Positions 1-5,126 of a stretch of DNA of 5,126 nucleotides are shown piece after piece. The stretch spans positions 1 to 5,126 of the forward strand of contig PWPN01000311.1 in assembly GCA_003557125.1 (NCBI GenBank), read 5' to 3'. The stretch comes from Phycisphaerae bacterium. GTDB taxonomy: Bacteria > Planctomycetota > Phycisphaerae > UBA1845 > PWPN01. The stretch's first letter is position 1. Every line of letters starts with the position of its first letter. Below the pieces are notes generated by a model that saw only the letters and a program-made list of their open reading frames with translations, had not been told where the DNA came from and did not search any database. Both the position numbers and the translations under genes were made by a program.

Positions 1-467
1 ATCGGTACCTCGTGCTGGGAAAAGGCATGACCGGTCGCGTCGCGTTGCCTGCTTCTGTTGTAGCGGCGGCCCTCGAGTCGCTCATCGGGGCGATCTATGT
101 GGACTCGGGATGCCTCGAAACCGTTCGGCGGTTTATTCTGGCCGCGGCCGCGGAGCACATCCGCGAGGCGGCGGCCTCGGAACACCAGTTCAACTACAAA
201 TCGCAGCTCCAGCAGCACGCCCAGAAAATCATGGCCGGCACGCCTCTTTATGAAGTGCTCGACGAAAAAGGCCCCGATCACAACAAATGCTTCGAGGTCG
301 CTGTCCTCATCGGGCCGCATCGCTACGCCAGTGCGTGGGGAACCTCCAAAAAGGAAGCCGAGCAGAAGGCTGCCTATCAGACGCTTCGCGAATTGGGAAA
401 GATCCCGCCATCCGTCGAATACGAGGGAATACCACCCGCCCAGGATGCAGGGGCGCAATCCGCCTGA
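1..467 (+). CDS. rnc: Ribonuclease III, C-terminal part (5' end outside window)
   Basis: RNase III is a Mg2+-dependent cytoplasmic endoribonuclease that cuts double-stranded RNA in rRNA and mRNA processing. The reading frame is already open at the left edge (codons from position 3 read RYLVLGKGM), so the N-terminal part, including the HNERLEFLGD-type signature, lies upstream. Visible first is the end of the nuclease domain: the helix ALESLIGAIYVDSG carries a conserved acidic catalytic Glu (codon 75-77, equivalent to E. coli Glu117). After a linker comes a complete double-stranded RNA-binding domain (about positions 192-400), with NYKSQLQQ, a GPDHNKCFEV strand and the GTSKKEAEQKAA helix whose lysines contact the RNA backbone. 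A tail of about 20 residues rich in Pro and Ala follows the domain and looks unstructured. The stop is TGA at 465-467, and the endonuclease V gene starts 48 bases further on the same strand. The family call is very secure; only the missing N-terminus is unknown. Confidence 0.96.
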   Translation, partial: RYLVLGKGMTGRVALPASVVAAALESLIGAIYVDSGCLETVRRFILAAAAEHIREAAASEHQFNYKSQLQQHAQKIMAGTPLYEVLDEKGPDHNKCFEVAVLIGPHRYASAWGTSKKEAEQKAAYQTLRELGKIPPSVEYEGIPPAQDAGAQSA

Positions 468-502
468 TACGCAACCGCTTCGGCACGTGCGTCATCCCCC
501 GA

Positions 503-507
503 CGGAG
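503..507 (+). promoter_or_regulatory. Ribosome binding site of endonuclease V gene
   Basis: CGGAG lies 8 bases before the ATG at 516. It supports that start over later in-frame codons and lies in the 48-base gap after the rnc stop. I see no convincing promoter or T-tailed terminator in that gap, which fits read-through transcription from rnc. Confidence 0.55.
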
Positions 508-515
508 AACACGGC

Positions 516-1193
516 ATGAAGATCCCCGCGCCTCTTCACCGCTGGTCGCTCGGAACCAAAGCGGCGGCCCGTCTCCAGGAGAAACTGGCCACGCGCATTC
601 GCATCGTCCCCTTGAAGCGGGCGGTGCGTCGGATCGCGGGAATCGATGTCGCCTTCAGCAGCGACGGTACCCGGTGCATCGCGGGCGTCGTCGTCTACGA
701 GCCGGAGACGGGCGAAACGATCGAAACGAAGGTGGCTGTCCGCGCCGTCCGGTTCCCGTACGTGCCGGGCCTGCTCACTTTCCGCGAAGCGCCGGCCACG
801 CTGGCCGCGTTACGAAAACTCGTCTGCGAACCGGATCTTTTGATGTTCGATGCCCAGGGCCGGGCCCATCCCCGCCGTCTCGGCCTGGCCAGTCACATCG
901 GTCTGCTCATCGATCGGCCGAGCATCGGTTGCGCCAAAAGCAGGCTCTGCGGAACGCACGATCTCCCCCCGATCGAACGCGGCCGATCCGTGCCCTTGTA
1001 CGACGGACAGGAGATTATCGGCGCGGTGCTTTGCACGAGGACGAACGTCAAACCCGTTTTCGTGAGCGTCGGGCATCGCATCACGCTGGATGAAGCCGTG
1101 CGTTGGGTGACAGCCTGCGCGGACCGTTACCGCCTCCCCGAGCCGACCCGCCGGGCGCATCAACTCGTCACCCGGATGCGAAAAGGCATGTAA
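516..1193 (+). CDS. nfi: Endonuclease V (deoxyinosine 3' endonuclease)
   Basis: Endonuclease V recognises deoxyinosine, the product of adenine deamination, and nicks the strand at the second phosphodiester bond 3' to the lesion, opening repair; many homologues also cut inosine-containing RNA. The 225-residue length is typical of full bacterial members. Family motifs occur in order: AGIDVAF (metal ligand Asp44), the base-displacing wedge FPYVPGLLTFRE (Tyr82, catalytic Glu91), FDAQGRAHPRRLGLASHIG (catalytic Asp112), GCAKSRL (Lys141), VSVGHRITL and LPEPTRRAH (His215). By family knowledge, Asp44, Glu91, Asp112 and His215 correspond to Thermotoga D43, E89, D110 and H214, so the active site looks intact. 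One oddity is Ala113 where the family usually has Gly (DGxG). The start is ATG 516 with CGGAG 8 bases upstream; the stop is TAA 1191-1193. It is likely co-transcribed with rnc. The identification is very secure. Confidence 0.96.
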   Translation: MKIPAPLHRWSLGTKAAARLQEKLATRIRIVPLKRAVRRIAGIDVAFSSDGTRCIAGVVVYEPETGETIETKVAVRAVRFPYVPGLLTFREAPATLAALRKLVCEPDLLMFDAQGRAHPRRLGLASHIGLLIDRPSIGCAKSRLCGTHDLPPIERGRSVPLYDGQEIIGAVLCTRTNVKPVFVSVGHRITLDEAVRWVTACADRYRLPEPTRRAHQLVTRMRKGM

Positions 1194-1228
1194 CCGAATC
1201 CGAAGATTCCGTGATGAGAAAGCGCCCC

Positions 1229-1257
1229 GTGCCCTTCTCTTCGAATGCCAGGGGCAC
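1229..1257 (+). other. Weak intergenic hairpin after endonuclease V
   Basis: GTGCCC (1229-1234) pairs with GGGCAC (1252-1257). The stem can extend inward by a T-G and a T-A pair, leaving a loop of about 13 bases that contains the palindrome TTCGAA. No run of T follows on either strand, so it is not a classical intrinsic terminator. It may be a weak 3' end structure for the rnc-nfi transcript, or chance in GC-rich DNA. Confidence 0.25.
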
Positions 1258-1283
1258 CACTCATGCGATAGGGATCGATGGGC

Positions 1284-1312
1284 TTGGATGAGGCCGACGC
1301 ATCGTTTATGTT
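1284..1312 (+). promoter_or_regulatory. Possible sigma70-like promoter for the DUF4434 gene
   Basis: TTGGAT (1284-1289) and TATGTT (1307-1312) are separated by exactly 17 bases, 37 bases before the start codon. They match the -35 and -10 consensus at 3 of 6 and 4 of 6 positions. The location in a 156-base gap behind a likely transcript end is sensible, and the stretch around 1301-1319 is locally AT-rich. The match is weak, and promoter rules in the host are unknown. Confidence 0.3.
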
Positions 1313-1332
1313 TGTCTTGAGAACACGATGAC

Positions 1333-1338
1333 AGGAGG
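1333..1338 (+). promoter_or_regulatory. Strong Shine-Dalgarno of the DUF4434 gene
   Basis: AGGAGG is a full anti-Shine-Dalgarno complement, 11 bases before ATG 1350. It fixes that start codon, which is also the one that gives a complete Tat leader. Confidence 0.7.
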
Positions 1339-1349
1339 GCTGAAACGAG

Positions 1350-2432
1350 ATGCGACAGTGGTTTCCGAGTCGACGCGATGTACTCCGGGCGGCCGGGATG
1401 GCCGGGGCGGCCATGTGCTGGCCGAGGATCGGTGCAGCTTCTTCGCATTCGACCGGGGTCCTGCCGATTGAAGGCAGTTGGATCAGCATCCTCTTCGATG
1501 ATCGCCGTCATCACTACTGGAATGAACAATGCCGCGCCTACTCGGCTGAGCAATGGGCCGCCGCCGTCCGGGACGTGGCCGATCTGGGGATGGAATACCT
1601 CGTTCTGAAATCCGTGGCCAAGGGGGGCGAGGCCTTCTACGACACCCCGCTGTTACCAAAGGCCGAGCTCGCCTGTGACGATCCGATCGAGGCCCTGCTC
1701 GCCTCGGCCGACGCACTTGGCGTGAAATTCTTCATGAGCAGCGACTGGTACGGCGACTGGGACCACAACGCGATCGTCGACCCGGCCCTGATGCGGATCC
1801 GCGTGCAAATGATGAGCGAGTTGGTCGAGAAGTACGGGCATCACGAGAGCTTCTACGGATGGTATTGGCCGAACGAGGCCTACCTGACGCCCTATTTCAC
1901 CGGGCCGTTCGTCGCACACATCAACGCCTGCAGCGCCGAAGCCCGCAAGCTCACACCGAAAGCCAAGACGCTCATCGCCCCCTACTTCACGCACAAGGCT
2001 GTCTATGACGAGCGGTTCGTCCGGCAACTGGCCGGACTCGACGTGGACATCATCGCCTACCAGGACGAAGTGGGCTGTTACCGCGTCACGCCCGAAGAGA
2101 TCGCCCGCAGTTACGAATTGCTGCGCCGGGCACACGACAAAGTCCCACAACGGAAGCTCTGGGCCGACGTGGAGGTCTTTACGTGGGAAGGCCCGCCCAA
2201 CAAGCAAACCAGCCCGCTGATCCCCGCGTCCTTCGAGCGCGTCGAAAGGCAGCTCAAAGCCGTATCCCCGTTCGTCGAAAAGACCCTGATCTATCAATAC
2301 CAAGGCCTGCTTTCGAAGCCCGGCAGCAAGGCGCCGGCCGGCCCGCCCCAGGCCGAGCAGCTTTACCGGGACTACGTCGCATGGCTCCAGGCGCACCATC
2401 CCGATATGCTGCGTCGATCGCTTAGTGAATAA
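1350..2432 (+). CDS. Tat-exported DUF4434 family protein, putative glycoside hydrolase-like TIM barrel
   Basis: This 360-residue protein opens with a twin-arginine leader: SRRDVLRAAG (Arg8-Arg9), then an Ala/Gly-rich stretch and a possible signal peptidase site near Ala29-Ala30. It is therefore probably folded in the cytoplasm and exported. The rest, from about residue 38 to 340, resembles DUF4434 proteins, which are related to TIM-barrel glycoside hydrolases. Features are the GSWISILF first strand, LGMEYLVLKSVAKGG, GVKFFMSSDWYGDW, FYGWYWPNEAY (Glu176), LDVDIIAYQDEVG (Asp239, Glu240), LWADVEVF (Glu275) and LIYQYQGLLSKPGS. The many aromatic residues in the presumed pocket suit sugar binding. 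Glu176 and Glu275 sit at barrel-strand ends about 100 residues apart, as the acid/base and nucleophile do in retaining clan GH-A enzymes; this role is inference. No carbohydrate genes are adjacent, so the substrate is unknown. It has its own strong Shine-Dalgarno and a possible promoter. The gene ends 24 bases from the convergent ATPase gene. Confidence 0.8.
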   Translation: MRQWFPSRRDVLRAAGMAGAAMCWPRIGAASSHSTGVLPIEGSWISILFDDRRHHYWNEQCRAYSAEQWAAAVRDVADLGMEYLVLKSVAKGGEAFYDTPLLPKAELACDDPIEALLASADALGVKFFMSSDWYGDWDHNAIVDPALMRIRVQMMSELVEKYGHHESFYGWYWPNEAYLTPYFTGPFVAHINACSAEARKLTPKAKTLIAPYFTHKAVYDERFVRQLAGLDVDIIAYQDEVGCYRVTPEEIARSYELLRRAHDKVPQRKLWADVEVFTWEGPPNKQTSPLIPASFERVERQLKAVSPFVEKTLIYQYQGLLSKPGSKAPAGPPQAEQLYRDYVAWLQAHHPDMLRRSLSE

Positions 2433-2456
2433 GCGGGACCGGTCGAAACTGAACAA

Positions 2457-4559
2457 TTACAGGGATGCGCGTCGCAGCAGCTGGGCGTTGACAGCTACGA
2501 TGACCGTGCTTGCCGACATGAGTATCGCCCCCACAGCCGGTGCCAGAATAATCCCGGCCCATGCCAGGACTCCGGCTGCCAGTGGAATGGCCACGATGTT
2601 GTAGCCTGCCGCCCACCACAGATTCTGGACCATTTTGCGATAGCTCTTCTGGCTGAGTCGCACGATGCGAAGCACGTCGCGCGGATCGTTTCGCACCAGG
2701 ACGATATCCCCTGCCTCCACAGCCACATCCGTGCCGGCGCCGATGGCGATGCCGATATCCGCGGTCACCAGGGCGGGTGCATCGTTCACGCCGTCTCCAA
2801 CCATGGCCACGCGCTTGCCTTGCTTCTGGAGTTCCTGAATCTTTTGCGACTTTGCTTCGGGAAGCACCTGCGCGAATACCCTGTCGATACGTAACTCACG
2901 GGCGACCGCATCGGCGACGGACTGGGAGTCGCCGGTCAGCATCGCCACCTCGATCCCCGCCTCATGCAACTGCCGTACCGCTTCATGAGACTCTTTCCGG
3001 ATCGCATCGGCGATGGCGAAAACCGCCAGGATACGTTCTTTTTCGACAAGATAGATCGTGGTTTGACCGTTTCGGCCGAACCTTTCAGCCGCCTCGCGAA
3101 TCGGCTGAGCGGGTTTCGTTTCGAGCTTATCGAGCAAGGCCGGCCCCCCCACGTTCAAGTGACGGCCCTCCACCGTCGCGCGAACGCCTTGGCCGGGAAT
3201 CCCCTCGAAGTCCTCGGATACCGGCACAGCCACCTCTCGATCCTCGGCCGTCTTGCGGAGCGCCTGGGCCAAGGGATGCTCGGAATCGCGCTCGACCGCG
3301 GCGGCCAGACGCAGTGCCTCTTCTTCGCTCAAATCATCCGCCGATACGACCTCGACCACACGGTGGTCCCCCATCGTCAACGTGCCCGTTTTATCGAAGA
3401 CGACGACGTCGATCAGCCGTGCATCTTCCAGGCCCTTCCGGTCGCGCACGAGCAACCCGTTGCGTGCACCCAACGTCGTCGAGATCGCGATGACCAGCGG
3501 AATCGCAAGGCCGAGCGCATGCGGGCATGCGATGACCAAGACGGTGACCACGCGGCTGATGATGAATTCGAGTTCCGCGCGAAAGAGCATCCAGGCTACA
3601 AGGGTGAGCACACTTGCAGAGATCGCAACAAACGTGAGTAAAAAGGCCGCCCGGTCGGCCAGATTCTGTGCGTGCGAACGGGAGGCTTGCGCCTGCGCGA
3701 CGATCCGCATGATCCCGGCCAATGCTGTGCTCTCACCTGCACCGGTCACCTTGATCCTCAAGGATCCTTGCCCGTTGACCGTACCGGCGATCACTTTGTC
3801 TTCCTCGTGTTTGTCGACCAGGGCCGATTCCCCTGTGATCATCGCCTCATTGACCGAGCTCTTGCCGCTCTGAACGATCCCGTCCGCGGGAATGCTCGAG
3901 CCCGGGCGTATCAGGAGGATATCGCCGTTTTCGAGTTGATCGACCGGCACTTCCTCTTCTTTGCCGTCGTCCGTGATCCGCACCGCCCGATCCGGCAACA
4001 GTTTTGCCAGCTCCTGCAACGCGCCATGAGCCTGGGAGATCGACCGCATCTCGATCCAGTGGCCCAGCAGCATGATCGTCACAAGCGTCGCCAATTCCCA
4101 CCACAGGGGATGTCCCGGATACCCGAGGGTGACAGCCACGCTGTAGCCGAATGCCACGCAAATCGCCAGAGAGATCAGTGTCATCATTCCCGGCAGACGT
4201 TGGGCCAACTCGCGATACCCACCCTGCAGAAAAACCCAACCGCCATAAAAAAAGACGATCGTGCCGAAGACGACCGGGATGAAGTCGGAGCCGGGAAAGC
4301 GTGGGGCGGTGTAACCGAGCCATTCCTGCAGCATCGGATCCCAGATCAGCGCGGGTATCGTCAATGCAAGGCTGACCCAGAACTTCCTGCGAAACATTTC
4401 CACGCTGTGTCCGTGGTGCTTGCCATGGTCCTCGTGACCGCCTGCGCTTCCATGCGAATGGTCATGGCATGATGATCCATGGGACGCATGGGTATCACAT
4501 GTCTCTTTTTCATGAGCATGGTCGTCGGGATGCATGTGATCCTTGTGATTATCGCGCAT
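2457..4559 (-). CDS. copB: CopB-type (P1B-3) copper/silver-translocating P-type ATPase
   Basis: This 700-residue inner-membrane pump would use ATP to export a metal from the cytoplasm. All P-type ATPase signatures are present: ITGES in the actuator domain (242-245), phosphorylation site DKTGT (Asp389), the heavy-metal HP locus SEHPL (His428-Pro429), TGDS (542-545) and hinge GDGVND (588-593). The transmembrane metal motif is CPH (345-347) rather than CPC, and the last helices carry GYNIVAIPL and MSASTVIVA (681-689). These mark the P1B-3 group, linked in the literature to Cu(II) and/or Cu(I)/Ag(I). There is no N-terminal heavy-metal-associated domain; residues 1-51 are instead a His-rich tail. 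About eight membrane segments are expected: four before the actuator domain, two around CPH and two at the C-terminus. The ATG at 4559 has AAGGA 7 bases upstream (4571-4567). It lies 45 bases after the VKOR-family gene on the same strand. No key residue is missing. The family is very secure; the exact metal is inferred. Confidence 0.95.
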   Translation of the reverse strand: MRDNHKDHMHPDDHAHEKETCDTHASHGSSCHDHSHGSAGGHEDHGKHHGHSVEMFRRKFWVSLALTIPALIWDPMLQEWLGYTAPRFPGSDFIPVVFGTIVFFYGGWVFLQGGYRELAQRLPGMMTLISLAICVAFGYSVAVTLGYPGHPLWWELATLVTIMLLGHWIEMRSISQAHGALQELAKLLPDRAVRITDDGKEEEVPVDQLENGDILLIRPGSSIPADGIVQSGKSSVNEAMITGESALVDKHEEDKVIAGTVNGQGSLRIKVTGAGESTALAGIMRIVAQAQASRSHAQNLADRAAFLLTFVAISASVLTLVAWMLFRAELEFIISRVVTVLVIACPHALGLAIPLVIAISTTLGARNGLLVRDRKGLEDARLIDVVVFDKTGTLTMGDHRVVEVVSADDLSEEEALRLAAAVERDSEHPLAQALRKTAEDREVAVPVSEDFEGIPGQGVRATVEGRHLNVGGPALLDKLETKPAQPIREAAERFGRNGQTTIYLVEKERILAVFAIADAIRKESHEAVRQLHEAGIEVAMLTGDSQSVADAVARELRIDRVFAQVLPEAKSQKIQELQKQGKRVAMVGDGVNDAPALVTADIGIAIGAGTDVAVEAGDIVLVRNDPRDVLRIVRLSQKSYRKMVQNLWWAAGYNIVAIPLAAGVLAWAGIILAPAVGAILMSASTVIVAVNAQLLRRASL
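4407..4559 (-). other. His-rich metal-binding tail of the CopB-like ATPase
   Basis: The first 51 codons of the ATPase gene encode 15 histidines, 2 cysteines (Cys21, Cys31) and many Asp/Glu and Gly/Ser residues, in HxH and HDHSHG-type clusters. Such tails replace the CXXC-bearing domain in many CopB proteins and are thought to bind or sense metal and tune pump activity. The first transmembrane segment follows at about residue 57. Confidence 0.8.
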
Positions 4560-4604
4560 GGCCGATTCCTTGTTCGACAGGCGAGAAAACGAGGCAAGAG
4601 AATA

Positions 4605-5126
4605 CTAACCGTGTATCTCATGGCCCCATGCCGCTTTCCAGACAGGCATGGCTGCATGAAAGCGAGCCCATACCGACCCGAGATAGCCGATCGAGGCTCG
4701 CACTTCCGGATAGGCCAGGATTACGAGAATGACCGAAAAGAGTGCGGTTAAAAGGCACAGAAAACACCACGCCTGGACCACGGTCGCCTGCATGACCACG
4801 AGGAACAGACTCACGACGGCCCCGGGAACGATCGCCAACGCGAACAGAATCACCAGCCACGGCTTCTGATACCAGCGCTGCTGCGAGCCGACCACCGCAA
4901 GAACGATGTCCGCAATATAGATCATCGCCCCGAGAAATGCGTCCGGTATTCGAAACAGATCGCGGATGGCGTGCGACACGTTGGAATCAAGGACAGCCAG
5001 CGTTTGAGCCCCGAAGACCGGATCCCAGACGCTTTCGATCGCGCGGATCTGATAGAGCCCCATGTAAATCGACATCACAGCCGGAGGAACCGCGAGGACT
5101 GCAATCAGCGCGCGTCGACGCCAGCC
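4605..5126 (-). CDS. Vitamin K epoxide reductase (VKOR) family membrane protein, partial (5' end outside window)
   Basis: VKOR homologues are four-helix membrane oxidoreductases that pass electrons from thiols to quinones, often driving disulfide formation in the cell envelope. The frame is open through the right edge (first visible residues GWRRRALIAVLAVPPA), so an internal GTG at 5078 is not the true start. About 173 residues are visible. They show four hydrophobic segments and family landmarks: SVWDPVFG, VLDSNVSHAI, the conserved IPDAFLGAMIY turn, RWYQKPWLV, and the active-site CXXC in AWCFLCL (Cys codons 4766-4764 and 4757-4755). The end resembles relatives with EVRASIGYL. These are the only two cysteines visible: the loop pair of classic bacterial VKORs is absent, with Thr at the usual CxxVLxS cysteine. 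No thioredoxin domain is fused at the C-terminus. The stop is TAG at 4607-4605, and the copper-type ATPase follows 45 bases downstream, suggesting an operon. The family is fairly secure, but the reaction is not shown. Confidence 0.85.
   Translation of the reverse strand, partial: GWRRRALIAVLAVPPAVMSIYMGLYQIRAIESVWDPVFGAQTLAVLDSNVSHAIRDLFRIPDAFLGAMIYIADIVLAVVGSQQRWYQKPWLVILFALAIVPGAVVSLFLVVMQATVVQAWCFLCLLTALFSVILVILAYPEVRASIGYLGSVWARFHAAMPVWKAAWGHEIHG

Noticed and set aside
469..493. Possible small hairpin between rnc and nfi (ACGCA ... TGCGT)
   Set aside because: A 5-base stem with a long loop and no T-run is expected by chance in such DNA.
287..1093. 268-codon + strand frame across the rnc end and endonuclease V
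   Set aside because: It is an Arg/Gly/Ser-rich out-of-frame reading of two well-supported genes with no family motif.
1229..1257. Intrinsic terminator after endonuclease V
   Set aside because: The stem is short, the loop is long and no T-run follows, so it was listed only as a weak hairpin.
810..1553. 247-codon open frame on the - strand across endonuclease V and the start of the DUF4434 gene
   Set aside because: It overlaps two well-supported genes on the other strand, spans an intergenic region with a likely promoter, and its translation has no recognisable domain.
1653..2456. 267-codon - strand frame opposite the DUF4434 gene
   Set aside because: It is antisense to a gene with a Tat leader, strong ribosome site and family motifs. 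The translation has no known domain and its placement right after the ATPase stop is by chance.
2964..4472. Long open frames on the + strand opposite the ATPase gene (2964-3641 and 3672-4472)
   Set aside because: They lie wholly antisense to a clear P-type ATPase with every family motif. Their composition (rich in Arg, His, Asp and Gln) matches a GC-rich shadow, and neither resembles a known family.
5076..5078. GTG as the start of the VKOR-family gene
   Set aside because: The frame remains open upstream to the window edge and encodes a sequence that completes the first membrane helix, so the true start lies beyond 5126.

Overview
This 5.1 kb, GC-rich bacterial window holds five protein-coding genes, two of them cut by the window edges. 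Three lie on the + strand: the 3' end of rnc (ribonuclease III), nfi (endonuclease V), and a Tat-exported DUF4434-type protein that resembles a glycoside hydrolase. Two lie on the - strand: a four-helix VKOR-family membrane protein that starts beyond the right edge, followed by a CPH-type (CopB-like, P1B-3) metal-transporting P-type ATPase. No rRNA, tRNA, CRISPR array, insertion sequence or long repeat was seen.

The organism cannot be fixed from this window. The high GC, the twin-arginine leader of the SRRDVLRAAG type and the stand-alone secreted DUF4434 protein would suit a Planctomycetota or neighbouring Verrucomicrobiota-like bacterium. That is an inference from gene style only, of moderate to low confidence.

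Layout: positions 1-1193 are a nucleic-acid block (RNase III, then EndoV after a 48-base gap, probably co-transcribed). Positions 1194-1349 are a 156-base intergenic stretch with a weak hairpin, a possible sigma70-like promoter and a strong Shine-Dalgarno for the next gene. Positions 1350-2432 encode the exported DUF4434 protein. It ends only 24 bases from the 3' end of the convergent ATPase gene. Positions 5126-2457, read on the - strand, are the VKOR-copB pair with a 45-base gap, probably one operon whose promoter lies outside the window.

How the genes work together: the rnc-nfi pair covers dsRNA processing and repair of deaminated purine sites, linked perhaps only by shared transcription. 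The VKOR-copB pair places a thiol/disulfide membrane enzyme upstream of a copper/silver exporter, which suggests an envelope copper-stress unit. The most notable oddity is that the visible part of the VKOR protein keeps the active-site CXXC but lacks the loop cysteine pair of canonical VKORs. I see no clear evidence of a wholly new system; these are recognisable families with some unusual details.
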